This document shows, in pieces, positions 51,552-60,037 of a stretch of 64,000 nt of DNA. The stretch spans positions 1 through 64,000 of the forward strand of contig JAUNWI010000009.1 of the NCBI GenBank assembly GCA_030540395.1. The letters run 5' to 3'. Numbering within the stretch: position 1 is the first letter of the stretch; every line of letters begins with the position of its first letter. Position numbers and translations under genes: made by a program. The notes under the pieces were generated by a model that did not search any database, was not told the DNA's origin, and worked only from the letters and a program-made list of their open reading frames with translations. Origin of the DNA: Phascolarctobacterium sp. Its GTDB lineage: Bacteria; Bacillota; Negativicutes; Acidaminococcales; Acidaminococcaceae.

Positions 51552-54500
51552 TGAATATTACCCATTTTTCCATTAAGAGGCCAATCGGCATTTGTATGGT
51601 TTACGCGCTGATTTGTGTTTTGGGCTTTATTAGCTATTTTCGCATTGGCGTGGAGCTGTTGCCAGAGGTGGATTCCCAATTTGTAAGCGTTATTGTGAGC
51701 TATCCCGGTGCTAGCACGGAATCGGTGGAGCAGCAGGTAACCAAGCCCATTGAAGAAGAATTGAGCTCTTTGTCGCATTTCAAACAGGTACGCTCGGCTA
51801 CAAGGCCGGGGCGTAGCGAAATCTTTGTAGAACTGGATGCGGATGCTGATGCTGACTTAGTAGCTATCGAAGCTACCAAAAAGGTGAGTCGCATTCGCAA
51901 AAGTTTACCCGATGACATTAGCGAGCCAGTTGTTTTAAAGCGCTCAAGCGAGGAATATCCTATTATTCAGCTCGCTGTAACCGGTAAAGAGGCCTTGGAC
52001 GATATTTATAGCCTTGCTGATACGGTTTTTAAGGAACGCTTGCAGCAGGCAAGCGGCGTGGCCGATGTGGCTGTTTCAGGAGGCAGAGAAAAAGAAATAG
52101 CTATTGAGGTTGATAAAGAGCGCCTTAATAGTTATGGACTGACCTTGCAGGATGTTATCAATGCTGTTAAAAAAGAAAATGCGATTATTTCATCAGGCTC
52201 TGTTTATACGGAAAGTCTAGAAAAAACTGTGCGAATGGATGCTCAGTTTAAGGAGCCCAAGGAGCTGGAGCATATTGTGCTTCGTGGCAGCAGCCAAACA
52301 GTGGAGTTGGGCCAAGTGGCCCGCATTGTGGCCAAGGACAAAAGAGCCACCACCTATAGTCGCGTGGATGGTACGGAGGCAGTGTCCCTCGAGGTGTATA
52401 AGGCCAGCGGTGCCAATATCGTGGACACAGCTGAAAGTGTCATGCAGCAATTGGCAAAGCTCAAGCAGGCTTATCCTGAATACGTTTTCACGGTTGTGTA
52501 TGACCAATCCCACTTTGTCAAGGAGTCCTTGAGCAACACATTGCACACCCTGCTAGAGGGCTTGGTGACAACTGGTCTCGTGCTCTTCCTGTTTTTGCGG
52601 GGTTGGCGTTCCTCTATGGCAGTCATGATTGCCATCCCCATGTCCTTAATCGCCACCTTTTTCCTGATGTATATAGCGGGCTTCACCTTCAACATGATGT
52701 CCCTCATGGGTATGTCGCTGTGCATCGGTATCTTGGTGGACGACTCTATTGTAGTTTTAGAAAATATTCATCGCTTTTTGACGCTGGGCTATGATTCAGA
52801 AACAGCGGCGGAGCATGGGCGTAACGAAATCGGCATGGCGGCCATTGCCATGACTTTGTGCGATGTAGTGGTATTTTTGCCCATTGCCTTTATGCAGAGC
52901 ACTACGGGCAAATTTTTCCAACAGTTTGGTCTGACCATTGTATTCGCTACTTTAATGTCATTAGTGGTTTCCTTTACCCTGACGCCCATGATGGCCTCTA
53001 AATTTTATCGTCATGGCTTGGAGGAGCCCAAGGGTAAGCTGTGGAGCTGGCTGGACAATTTGGAGCAGCAGACCATCGCCAAATACGAAAAGCTACTGCT
53101 GTTTTGCCTCAGCCAGCCCAAAAAGGTGCTATTAGCAGTTACAGCCAGCTTTATAGCTTCCGTGGCCTTGGTTCCCTTGGGCATTGTGGGCTCTGAATAT
53201 ATGCCTCGCACAGATGAAAGTGCTATCCAAGTGAATTTGGAGCTGCCCACGGGCTATAACGCGGACAAAACCAATGAGGCTCTTTTGCAGCTGGAGGATT
53301 ATCTGCAAGGGGTTCCCGAAATTGAGCATTATATGACCAATGTGACCACCACCCAAAGCAATGGCAAGGCCACCTTGAGCCTCTATGGGCGCTCGGAGCG
53401 CAGCAAGGATGTGTGGCAGCTGGCCAGCGAAATCCGCGCCTTTGCCAAGGATAATATGGCCAATGTCAAGCTGCGTGTGAACGAAATCCAATCCTCCGTA
53501 ACCGGCGTATCCGGTGGACGTCAGCTGGTGCGCTCCCCGGTGCAGGTGGAGCTCAAGGGCAACAGCATGGAGCAGCTGGTTGCCGATGGAGCCAAGGTGG
53601 AGGAGCTGTTTCGTAAGACCAAGGGCTTGAAGGATATCAAAAATTCTTACGTGCAAGGTATGCCGGAAATCAAGGTGCAGGTGGACCGAGAGAAGCTGCG
53701 CTATTACGGCGCCAGCGTGGACAATATTTCCCAATCCTTCAGTGCAGCCATTGGTGGCCGTGAGGCCGGTGTTTTAGCCAACGACAAAAACAATCGGGGC
53801 AACGATACAGATATTTATGTGCGCTTTGTGGGCAGTGATGGCTTTGGGCCTGAGGATGTGCGCAATTTGCCTGTGAAAACGAGTCATGGCAGTATTTATC
53901 TGGGCGATGTGGCTAACGTGAGCGAGGGCGTGGGACCTATAACCATCCGTCGCGTAAATAAGGAGCGAATCATTAATATTCAGGCCAATCTGACGGATAG
54001 ACCCTTGAACGAGGTGTTAGGGGAGCTGCGCACCAAGCTGGATAGCATGGACTTAAAATGCAGCTATGCATTTGCGGGCCAAGCGACCAGCATGAACGAT
54101 TCCTTTAAGGAGATGGCCATGGCCTTGAGCCTTTCTCTGGTGCTGATTTATTTGCTGCTGGCGGTGCTGTATGAGTCGGTTTTCACACCCTTCATACGCA
54201 TGTTTTCCCTGCCCTTGGGCATCATCGGCGGCATCTTTTGCTTGCTGCTCACGGGCAATACCATTAATTTGTATTCCCTCATTGGTATTCTTGTCATGGA
54301 TGGCCTGGTGGCCAAGAATGGCACCCTGCTTTTGGATTATACCTTGACCTTGATGCATGGGGGCAAAAGTGCAAAGGAAGCAATCATCGAAGCGGGCAAG
54401 GTAAGGTTGAAGCCCATCTTTATGACGGCGCTGACCATGGTGGTGGGCATGCTGCCCACGGCTTTAGCCATGAGCGAGGGCTCAGAGACCCGTGTCAGCA

Positions 54501-54607
54501 TGGCTTGGGTCATTATTGGTGGCATGATTACTTCCACAGTCTTCACGCTGCTCATCATTCCAATAATCTTTTTGTGGCTGGCGAAGCATCATCCAAACAA
54601 AATTTGA
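51551..54607 (+). CDS. RND efflux transporter, AcrB/MdtB family
   Basis: 1018 residues, full length, with 12 membrane helices and two large periplasmic loops. N-terminal FSIKRPIGICMVYALIC and LPEVDSQFVSVIVSYPGAS are typical. The proton-relay Asp pair is in GILVDDSIVVLENIHRF (about residue 395-400), with the matching Lys/Thr region around TLMHGGKSAKEAIIEAG. It exports organic molecules from the inner membrane or periplasm. Being the last gene of the NifHDK-CobN-ChlID train it may export the tetrapyrrole product or a toxic intermediate (inference). Confidence 0.92.
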   Translation: MNITHFSIKRPIGICMVYALICVLGFISYFRIGVELLPEVDSQFVSVIVSYPGASTESVEQQVTKPIEEELSSLSHFKQVRSATRPGRSEIFVELDADADADLVAIEATKKVSRIRKSLPDDISEPVVLKRSSEEYPIIQLAVTGKEALDDIYSLADTVFKERLQQASGVADVAVSGGREKEIAIEVDKERLNSYGLTLQDVINAVKKENAIISSGSVYTESLEKTVRMDAQFKEPKELEHIVLRGSSQTVELGQVARIVAKDKRATTYSRVDGTEAVSLEVYKASGANIVDTAESVMQQLAKLKQAYPEYVFTVVYDQSHFVKESLSNTLHTLLEGLVTTGLVLFLFLRGWRSSMAVMIAIPMSLIATFFLMYIAGFTFNMMSLMGMSLCIGILVDDSIVVLENIHRFLTLGYDSETAAEHGRNEIGMAAIAMTLCDVVVFLPIAFMQSTTGKFFQQFGLTIVFATLMSLVVSFTLTPMMASKFYRHGLEEPKGKLWSWLDNLEQQTIAKYEKLLLFCLSQPKKVLLAVTASFIASVALVPLGIVGSEYMPRTDESAIQVNLELPTGYNADKTNEALLQLEDYLQGVPEIEHYMTNVTTTQSNGKATLSLYGRSERSKDVWQLASEIRAFAKDNMANVKLRVNEIQSSVTGVSGGRQLVRSPVQVELKGNSMEQLVADGAKVEELFRKTKGLKDIKNSYVQGMPEIKVQVDREKLRYYGASVDNISQSFSAAIGGREAGVLANDKNNRGNDTDIYVRFVGSDGFGPEDVRNLPVKTSHGSIYLGDVANVSEGVGPITIRRVNKERIINIQANLTDRPLNEVLGELRTKLDSMDLKCSYAFAGQATSMNDSFKEMAMALSLSLVLIYLLLAVLYESVFTPFIRMFSLPLGIIGGIFCLLLTGNTINLYSLIGILVMDGLVAKNGTLLLDYTLTLMHGGKSAKEAIIEAGKVRLKPIFMTALTMVVGMLPTALAMSEGSETRVSMAWVIIGGMITSTVFTLLIIPIIFLWLAKHHPNKI

Positions 54608-54705
54608 TGGGACAATAAGCCAACATACAGGTTGTAGACAACTGATATATGATATTAATAAAAATAAGTACTGATAAGATATTTTAATATTGTTGAGAAA
54701 AAGTA

Positions 54706-54734
54706 TTGTCAAATCTGTGAATTAGTGGTATACT
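54706..54734 (+). promoter_or_regulatory. Promoter of the cobalamin-riboswitch transcript
   Basis: TTGTCA, 17-base spacer, TATACT, ending about 22 bases before the riboswitch. Confidence 0.8.
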
Positions 54735-54756
54735 GATAACATCAAATGAAAAATTT

Positions 54757-54912
54757 TATCGATAGGTAAGCAATTTTAATAGAGAAGCTGGGTGAGATTC
54801 CCACACGATCCCGTCGCTGTGAAAGGGAGCGACTTCACACAATGTCACTGGCACAAGCTGGGAAGGCGTGAAGGAGCGATGAACTTAAGTCAGAAGACCT
54901 GCCTATTCGATT
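54757..54912 (+). promoter_or_regulatory. Cobalamin riboswitch upstream of the TonB receptors
   Basis: ATCGATAGG (54758-54766) pairs with CCTATTCGAT (54902-54911) as P1. Between them lie GCTGGGTGAGATTCCCACACGA, GATCCCGTCGCTGTGAAAGG, ATGTCACTGG, and GCTGGGAAGGCGTGAAGG…GAACTTAAGTCAGAAGACCTGCC, the conserved core of the class. It is shorter than the copy at 12483 because the peripheral hairpin is missing. It should reduce receptor expression when cobalamin is plentiful. Confidence 0.93.
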
Positions 54913-54961
54913 CTGCTACTGCTGCGCGCGACAGTAAGGGTATGGGGATAAGTATCTCTCT

Positions 54962-54995
54962 GGCCTTTTATTACGATATGTAGTAAAGGGCCCTT
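54962..54995 (+). terminator. Terminator-like hairpin after the riboswitch
   Basis: GGCCTTTTATTAC/GTAGTAAAGGGCC (G-U pairs) followed by CTTTCTATT. The T-run is imperfect, but the position suits an expression platform. Confidence 0.5.
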
Positions 54996-55031
54996 TCTAT
55001 TGTCTTGCAGCTCCTTTTGATTGTGATGCCT

Positions 55032-55258
55032 GTAACATACGGTCATGCAAGAATGGGTATGGGAAAGCATTTCAATAAATTATATTTTTGTATCATTTCA
55101 AAGGAGTGACTTGAATGGACGTAAAGGTTACTAAAAGTTTGTTGATGACAGCCCTGATTACGGGTTCCGTACTTTGGGGGGGTGCATCTGCATTTGCTGA
55201 AGAGAGCGTGGGCGAATTTGAATTAGACCCCATGGTAGTTACTGCTCAAAGAATGGAA
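55032..55258 (+). repeat. Shared receptor 5' segment, copy 1
   Basis: From GTAACATACGGTCATGCAAG through the ribosome binding site AAAGGAGTGA and about the first 48 codons it is over 90 per cent identical to 57141-57366. Beyond this the two receptor genes diverge. It includes 83 bases of leader. Confidence 0.85.
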
Positions 55259-57037
55259 ACCAGAGATTTGGATACGCCGGCTGCTGTTAGTGTTATTACT
55301 GCAAAAGATATTGAAAATAGTGGTGCTAAAACAGCTTATGAAATCATTGAGCGTCAAGTTGGCTTTACTAATAATGCTTATGGTCCTGGCGGAAGAGAGT
55401 TTGGTGGCTCATCGTCAAGAACTGTACTTCGTGGTTTAGATAAAGGTACTTTGGTAATGGTCAATGGTGCTCCTATTAATATGCTTAATTACAACAGCAT
55501 GGAAGGTATTCCTGCAGCTGCCATTGAGAAAATTGAGATTGTGCGTGGCTCACAATCTGTTTTATATGGTCCTGAAGCTTTTGGTGGTGTTGTAAATATT
55601 ATCACTAAGAAAGGTGGTAAATCTAGAACAACAATATCTGGCGGTGTAGGTAATTATGATAAGAAATGGACTGTATCATCTTCTGGAGAAAAATATAATG
55701 TGTATTTAAGTAAAGACTATTATGGAGATGTTGATCAAACTAATAAGGTGTTCTCGAAGTCAACTCGATTATGGGCAGACAGAAATAGTAGTAAAGACAA
55801 TGCGTTTGTTAATATTTCACCAACAGATAAATTGAGTTTTCAATTCTCTCATACAAAAGGAAAATACTATAGAGATTCATGGACATTGGAAAATGGTACT
55901 AAGACTGGTGCTGGTACTGCATATTTGTATGAGGATGAAAGAAATAATGCAAGTGTTACCTATGATGATAAGGATAATGAATTTAAGGCGATTCTTTCCT
56001 ACAATAAAAGAGTAGTTGATCCATATACTTCAACGATTAAAGACTATCAATACAAGGATATGAAGTCAGCTACTTCTTCAAATTGGAAGATGGATACAAC
56101 TACCTTAGATTTGCAAAAAGGGTGGGGGTTACGCAACAACAAAGATCATGTTATTACTGGTATAACTTTATCTAAGGATAAGATGAATGATAGAGGTGCA
56201 AACAAAGATGCGGATAGGGAGAATGCTGCTGTCTATACATCTTACACTCATGCCTTTAGTGATGTGTTTAATACAACAGTTGGGTTAAGAGGTTCTCATG
56301 TAAGTGACTTTGCAAAAGATCAAAATGTTCTATTGCCACAGCTGCAAACATTGTTAAAAATTAATAATAATACGTCCTGGTATGTTAATGTTGGTAAATC
56401 CTTCCAAATGCCTGCCTTAAATCAATATTTCTCTAAAGGAAGAACTGATAATCTAGAACCTCAAGAGGGCTGGACTTATGAGACTGGTATTAAATGGATT
56501 ACTGATAGCAGTTCTTTAAAGGCTGGCCTTTTCCATATGGACATTGATGGCAAATTTGAATGGATAGATGTCGGGTTACCTGATAAAGTTCTAATGAATG
56601 CTGGAAAGTTTAAAAACACTGGTTTGGAATTAGAGTACAAGCAAAAATTAAGCGAAATATTTAGCTACAATTTAGGAGCTACTTTATCCAATCCTAAACT
56701 ACAGGCATATAATACTGATTACTATACTCAAGCAGAAGCTAAACTGCAATTAGTAGCTGGTTTGGACTATACCATGGGCAAATTAAATTCTAATCTGAAT
56801 TATTTATATTTGGGTAAGAGAGAAAAATCTTATTACAATAGCTTGGGAACTAAAGGCAGTGATCACAGAGTTCCTCATAGAAGTTTACTAAACATGGCAT
56901 TTAATTACAAAGCTGATGATAATCACACAATAGGGTTGACTTTAAATAATATTTTGGATGTTGATGATACTATTAATAAATACGAAAACTGGGGTATGCC
57001 ATTTAACTGGATGCTGACTTATTCCTATTCCTTCTAA
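55115..57037 (+). CDS. TonB-dependent outer-membrane receptor 1
   Basis: 640 residues. Signal peptide (KSLLMTALITGSVLWGGASAFA), then a TonB-box-like stretch (ELDPMVVTAQR), a plug domain (TPAAVSVITAKDIENSGAKTAYEIIERQVG … VNGAPINML … IEIVRGSQSVLYGPEAFGGVVNIITKKG) and a 22-strand-type barrel ending in Phe (LTYSYSF). Control by a cobalamin riboswitch suggests that it imports cobamides or a related corrinoid/tetrapyrrole, as BtuB does. AAAGGAGTGA site. AT-rich barrel region compared with the upstream operon. Confidence 0.92.
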   Translation: MDVKVTKSLLMTALITGSVLWGGASAFAEESVGEFELDPMVVTAQRMETRDLDTPAAVSVITAKDIENSGAKTAYEIIERQVGFTNNAYGPGGREFGGSSSRTVLRGLDKGTLVMVNGAPINMLNYNSMEGIPAAAIEKIEIVRGSQSVLYGPEAFGGVVNIITKKGGKSRTTISGGVGNYDKKWTVSSSGEKYNVYLSKDYYGDVDQTNKVFSKSTRLWADRNSSKDNAFVNISPTDKLSFQFSHTKGKYYRDSWTLENGTKTGAGTAYLYEDERNNASVTYDDKDNEFKAILSYNKRVVDPYTSTIKDYQYKDMKSATSSNWKMDTTTLDLQKGWGLRNNKDHVITGITLSKDKMNDRGANKDADRENAAVYTSYTHAFSDVFNTTVGLRGSHVSDFAKDQNVLLPQLQTLLKINNNTSWYVNVGKSFQMPALNQYFSKGRTDNLEPQEGWTYETGIKWITDSSSLKAGLFHMDIDGKFEWIDVGLPDKVLMNAGKFKNTGLELEYKQKLSEIFSYNLGATLSNPKLQAYNTDYYTQAEAKLQLVAGLDYTMGKLNSNLNYLYLGKREKSYYNSLGTKGSDHRVPHRSLLNMAFNYKADDNHTIGLTLNNILDVDDTINKYENWGMPFNWMLTYSYSF

Positions 57038-57045
57038 TTGTTCAA

Positions 57046-57067
57046 TGGTGGCGCTTCGGCGCCACCA
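57046..57067 (+). terminator. UUCG hairpin between the receptor genes
   Basis: TGGTGGCGC-TTCG-GCGCCACCA, a 9-base perfect stem with a stable tetraloop, 9 bases after the first receptor stop. No T-run follows, so it may protect the upstream mRNA from 3' decay rather than terminate. Confidence 0.55.
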
Positions 57068-57140
57068 CTCCCCTTAAATATGAAAATAACAGTTAATAGC
57101 TGATTTTATAAAAGTGGTTTTGCTAGCGGTTGCAATGTAA

Positions 57141-57366
57141 GTAACATACGGCCATGCAAGAATGGGTATGGGAAAGCATTTCAATATATTATTTTTTGCA
57201 TCATTTCAAAGGAGTGATTTGAATGGACGTAAAGGTTACTAAAAGTTTGTTGATGACAGCCTTGATTACTGGTTCCGTACTTTGGGGGGGCACAGCTGCA
57301 TTTGCTGAAGAGAGTGTGGGCGAATTTGAGCTAGACCCGATGGTAGTTACTGCTCAAAGAATGGAA
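57141..57366 (+). repeat. Shared receptor 5' segment, copy 2
   Basis: Matches 55032-55258 with a one-base length difference and scattered substitutions. The leader part is as well conserved as the coding part, which suggests recent gene conversion or a function in the leader RNA. Confidence 0.85.
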
Positions 57367-59223
57367 AAACGTGATTTGGATACCCCGGCAGCTGTAGATG
57401 TAATTTCAAGAGAACAGGTAGAGCGTACTGGCGGCGCTAGTGCCTATGAAGTTTTACGTCAATCTATTGGCGTATCTGTAACAAGCCAAGGACCAAACGG
57501 AGTTTCTTATGGGGCCATGACTAGTGATGCTACAATTAGAGGTGTAGACCGTGGTACCCTTGTTTTGTTGGATGGAATGCCCTTAAATCAAGATGGTAAA
57601 TATAACTTGGAAGATGTTTCCTCTGACATCATTGAAAGAATTGAAATTGTTCGTAGTGGTGGTTCTGTTCTTTATGGTTCAGAAGCAAGTGGCGGTGTTA
57701 TCAACATTATTACTCGCAAGAATGTTGGCAATAAGGTTAAGGTATCAGCCGGTGATATGGGAAGACAGAATTATTCTGTGACCGTAGGAGATAAAGGCTT
57801 TAGTGCTGTAGCTTTTTATGAAAAAAGAGGACAGATTGATAGAACCTCTACCACAGCTGTGTCTGGTAGAGGCAGCAAAAAAGTAATGAAATACTATCGG
57901 TATGATGATGGTGAACGCAAGGGCATTCGTTGGAACTATGATATCAACGATAAATTACAATTCACTCATAGCTATTCTTTGAATGACAATACAGTATCGC
58001 AAATTAATCCCGACAGTAGCAAGTATAATAATGGTCAAATTCAAAGTAATGATTATAAAGATACCGATAATAGTTTTATGTTGAAATTTGATGATAAGAA
58101 TGGCTTTAAAGCACATCTTTCCTATGGAACTCAGGAAAAGGAATATAATCAAACAGCTTGGAAAAATACTGGTGCAATAGATTCTAGCGGATTATATAGC
58201 TGGCGTAAGGGTCACAATACTAACCTTGATTTACAAAAAGCTTTTGAAATGGGCAATAATAAGCTTCTAATTGGTGCTTCCTTCAAAAAAGAGGATATGG
58301 ACATTTATGGCACCATTTTAAGTGCTAAGCAATATGCAAATTATAGTAGAGATACTTACTCTGTTTATGCTGCGTATGATTGGGCTATGACCGATACAGA
58401 TAATTTATCCATAAATATGCGTGAAACATTTGCTAAAAATTGTTCAGCTGATTATAAAACTACTGTTGATCAATCCAACGATGCCAAGAATTTGAACAAG
58501 TTCACTCCTGAAGTACAATACATCAAGAAAATCAATGATGATAGCTCTGTATATGCGAAAGTTGGTAAATCATTTAGATTGCCCGAATTAACTAGAATAT
58601 ATGGCAGTAGCGTAATCCTACCTTCGGAAGAATTAAAGCCAGAGCAAGGCACTCATTATGAGGCTGGCTATAAACTGAATTCTGGTAATGCGGCTTGGCG
58701 TTTAGCATTATACAAATATGAAATTAAGGACTCCATTGGTTCAACTGGTTCAGCATCTGCTGGCAATTTACGTTATTTTAATGCTGACAGCAAAAGCTAC
58801 GGACTCGAACTGACTTGTGATGTTCAGCATAACGAAAATTTGTCTAGTTCCTATGGAGTTGCAATTAGCAATCCTAAGATGAAATCTGCTAATGATGTTT
58901 TTGAAAAGTATGGTAGCAGGTTACAATTAAATGCTAGTGTAAACTATCAAAAAGATAAATTTGGTAGCTCTTTGATGGCTAACTACTTGGGTAAACGTTT
59001 CGACAATGATGTTGATGGACATCCTGGACTAAAGGTTAAACCTGCTCTGTACACTGATTTCCATGCAACCTACGCTCCGGAAAAAAATCATAAATTCTTC
59101 TTCCATGTAAATAACATCTTTGACAGAGAGGATATAACCACCGATACTGCTCCTTTGGATGATAGATTAGGTTATATTTCTGTAGGTCGCAACTTCATGG
59201 TTGGCTATGAATATAGCTTCTAA
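57223..59223 (+). CDS. TonB-dependent outer-membrane receptor 2
   Basis: 666 residues. The signal peptide and first ~48 residues are nearly identical to receptor 1; the plug then diverges (TPAAVDVISREQVERTGGASAYEVLRQSIG, LDGMPLNQDGKYNLEDVSSDIIERIEIVRSGGSVLYGSEASGGVINIITRKN) and the barrel is only distantly related, ending VGYEYSF. It probably recognises a different ligand. It has no separate riboswitch and is most likely read through from the first receptor, past the UUCG hairpin. Confidence 0.92.
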   Translation: MDVKVTKSLLMTALITGSVLWGGTAAFAEESVGEFELDPMVVTAQRMEKRDLDTPAAVDVISREQVERTGGASAYEVLRQSIGVSVTSQGPNGVSYGAMTSDATIRGVDRGTLVLLDGMPLNQDGKYNLEDVSSDIIERIEIVRSGGSVLYGSEASGGVINIITRKNVGNKVKVSAGDMGRQNYSVTVGDKGFSAVAFYEKRGQIDRTSTTAVSGRGSKKVMKYYRYDDGERKGIRWNYDINDKLQFTHSYSLNDNTVSQINPDSSKYNNGQIQSNDYKDTDNSFMLKFDDKNGFKAHLSYGTQEKEYNQTAWKNTGAIDSSGLYSWRKGHNTNLDLQKAFEMGNNKLLIGASFKKEDMDIYGTILSAKQYANYSRDTYSVYAAYDWAMTDTDNLSINMRETFAKNCSADYKTTVDQSNDAKNLNKFTPEVQYIKKINDDSSVYAKVGKSFRLPELTRIYGSSVILPSEELKPEQGTHYEAGYKLNSGNAAWRLALYKYEIKDSIGSTGSASAGNLRYFNADSKSYGLELTCDVQHNENLSSSYGVAISNPKMKSANDVFEKYGSRLQLNASVNYQKDKFGSSLMANYLGKRFDNDVDGHPGLKVKPALYTDFHATYAPEKNHKFFFHVNNIFDREDITTDTAPLDDRLGYISVGRNFMVGYEYSF

Positions 59224-59430
59224 TTAACTAAACAACAATCCATCATTCTTCTTACATCCTTTTTACAGGGCGGTGCCTAGTGTGCCGCTCTGCTCTTCCT
59301 TTGAAAATTCTGCCTAATGGCATGTATATAAATGAAAAATACATATGGTATAGGTCACGAAAAATCATTGATTTGTGAAGTGGGTTAATACGTTGAAAAG
59401 AGATAAAATTTCTACCTTCGGAGGTGTATT

Positions 59431-59997
59431 ATGAAAAAGCTTTCTGTGATTTTGCTGCTCGTTTTGGGCTGCATGTTTGTAGTGGGCGGTGGCACGGCCA
59501 GTGCGGCACGCAAGCCCATGGATAGGGACAAAGCGTTGAGCAATCTGTATAATAATTTTCAATATGACAAGGTAGAGCTGGGGCAGTATCTGGACAAGGG
59601 CCTAAGCTATATGGAGCTGAAAAACATTTGCCTACATGCCTATGCTGCCAAAAAGCCCTTGCAGGAGGTAGCCCAGCTGCGCGAAAAATACGGCTGGATT
59701 AGAGTAAAGTATTTGCTGGGCCTGACGCCAGAAAAATTTGCCAAGCGCGAAATGGAATATAAGGCAGAGCGCATGGAGCGTTTGTTTGGCCTAGATAAAA
59801 AGCTGAGCATGAAATATATGAAGCTGGGTTATGGCGGCCACAGCGTTAAGCGAGCTATTGCGCTCTCTAAAAACTGCGATAAAAGCATAGAAGAGCTGCT
59901 AGATATGAAAACTCGTCAAGTGAAATGGTCGGAGATTTGCCAACAGCTTGGTTTGCCGGTAACAGCTTGCCTGCTTAGTACTGAGTCAAAGCAATAG
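59431..59997 (+). CDS. Secreted hypothetical protein
   Basis: 188 residues, GGAGGTG before the ATG. A signal peptide (KKLSVILLLVLGCMFVVGGGTASA) is followed by a highly charged, helical, Lys/Leu-rich mature part with a KYG/GYGG motif region (LREKYGWIRVKYLLG, KYMKLGYGGHSVKRAIAL). I recognise no domain. It lies between the receptors and the ECF transporter genes and may be a periplasmic helper of the uptake system (inference). The 207 bases before it hold no other gene. Confidence 0.6.
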   Translation: MKKLSVILLLVLGCMFVVGGGTASAARKPMDRDKALSNLYNNFQYDKVELGQYLDKGLSYMELKNICLHAYAAKKPLQEVAQLREKYGWIRVKYLLGLTPEKFAKREMEYKAERMERLFGLDKKLSMKYMKLGYGGHSVKRAIALSKNCDKSIEELLDMKTRQVKWSEICQQLGLPVTACLLSTESKQ

Positions 59998-60037
59998 TTA
60001 TTATTCTTTACAAAAATGAAAGCACATGGTATAAATC

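Noticed and set aside
55115-59223. Recent whole-gene tandem duplication of the receptors
   Set aside because: Only the first ~225 bases are near-identical; plug and barrel are strongly diverged, so the genes are old paralogues with a homogenised or exchanged 5' end.
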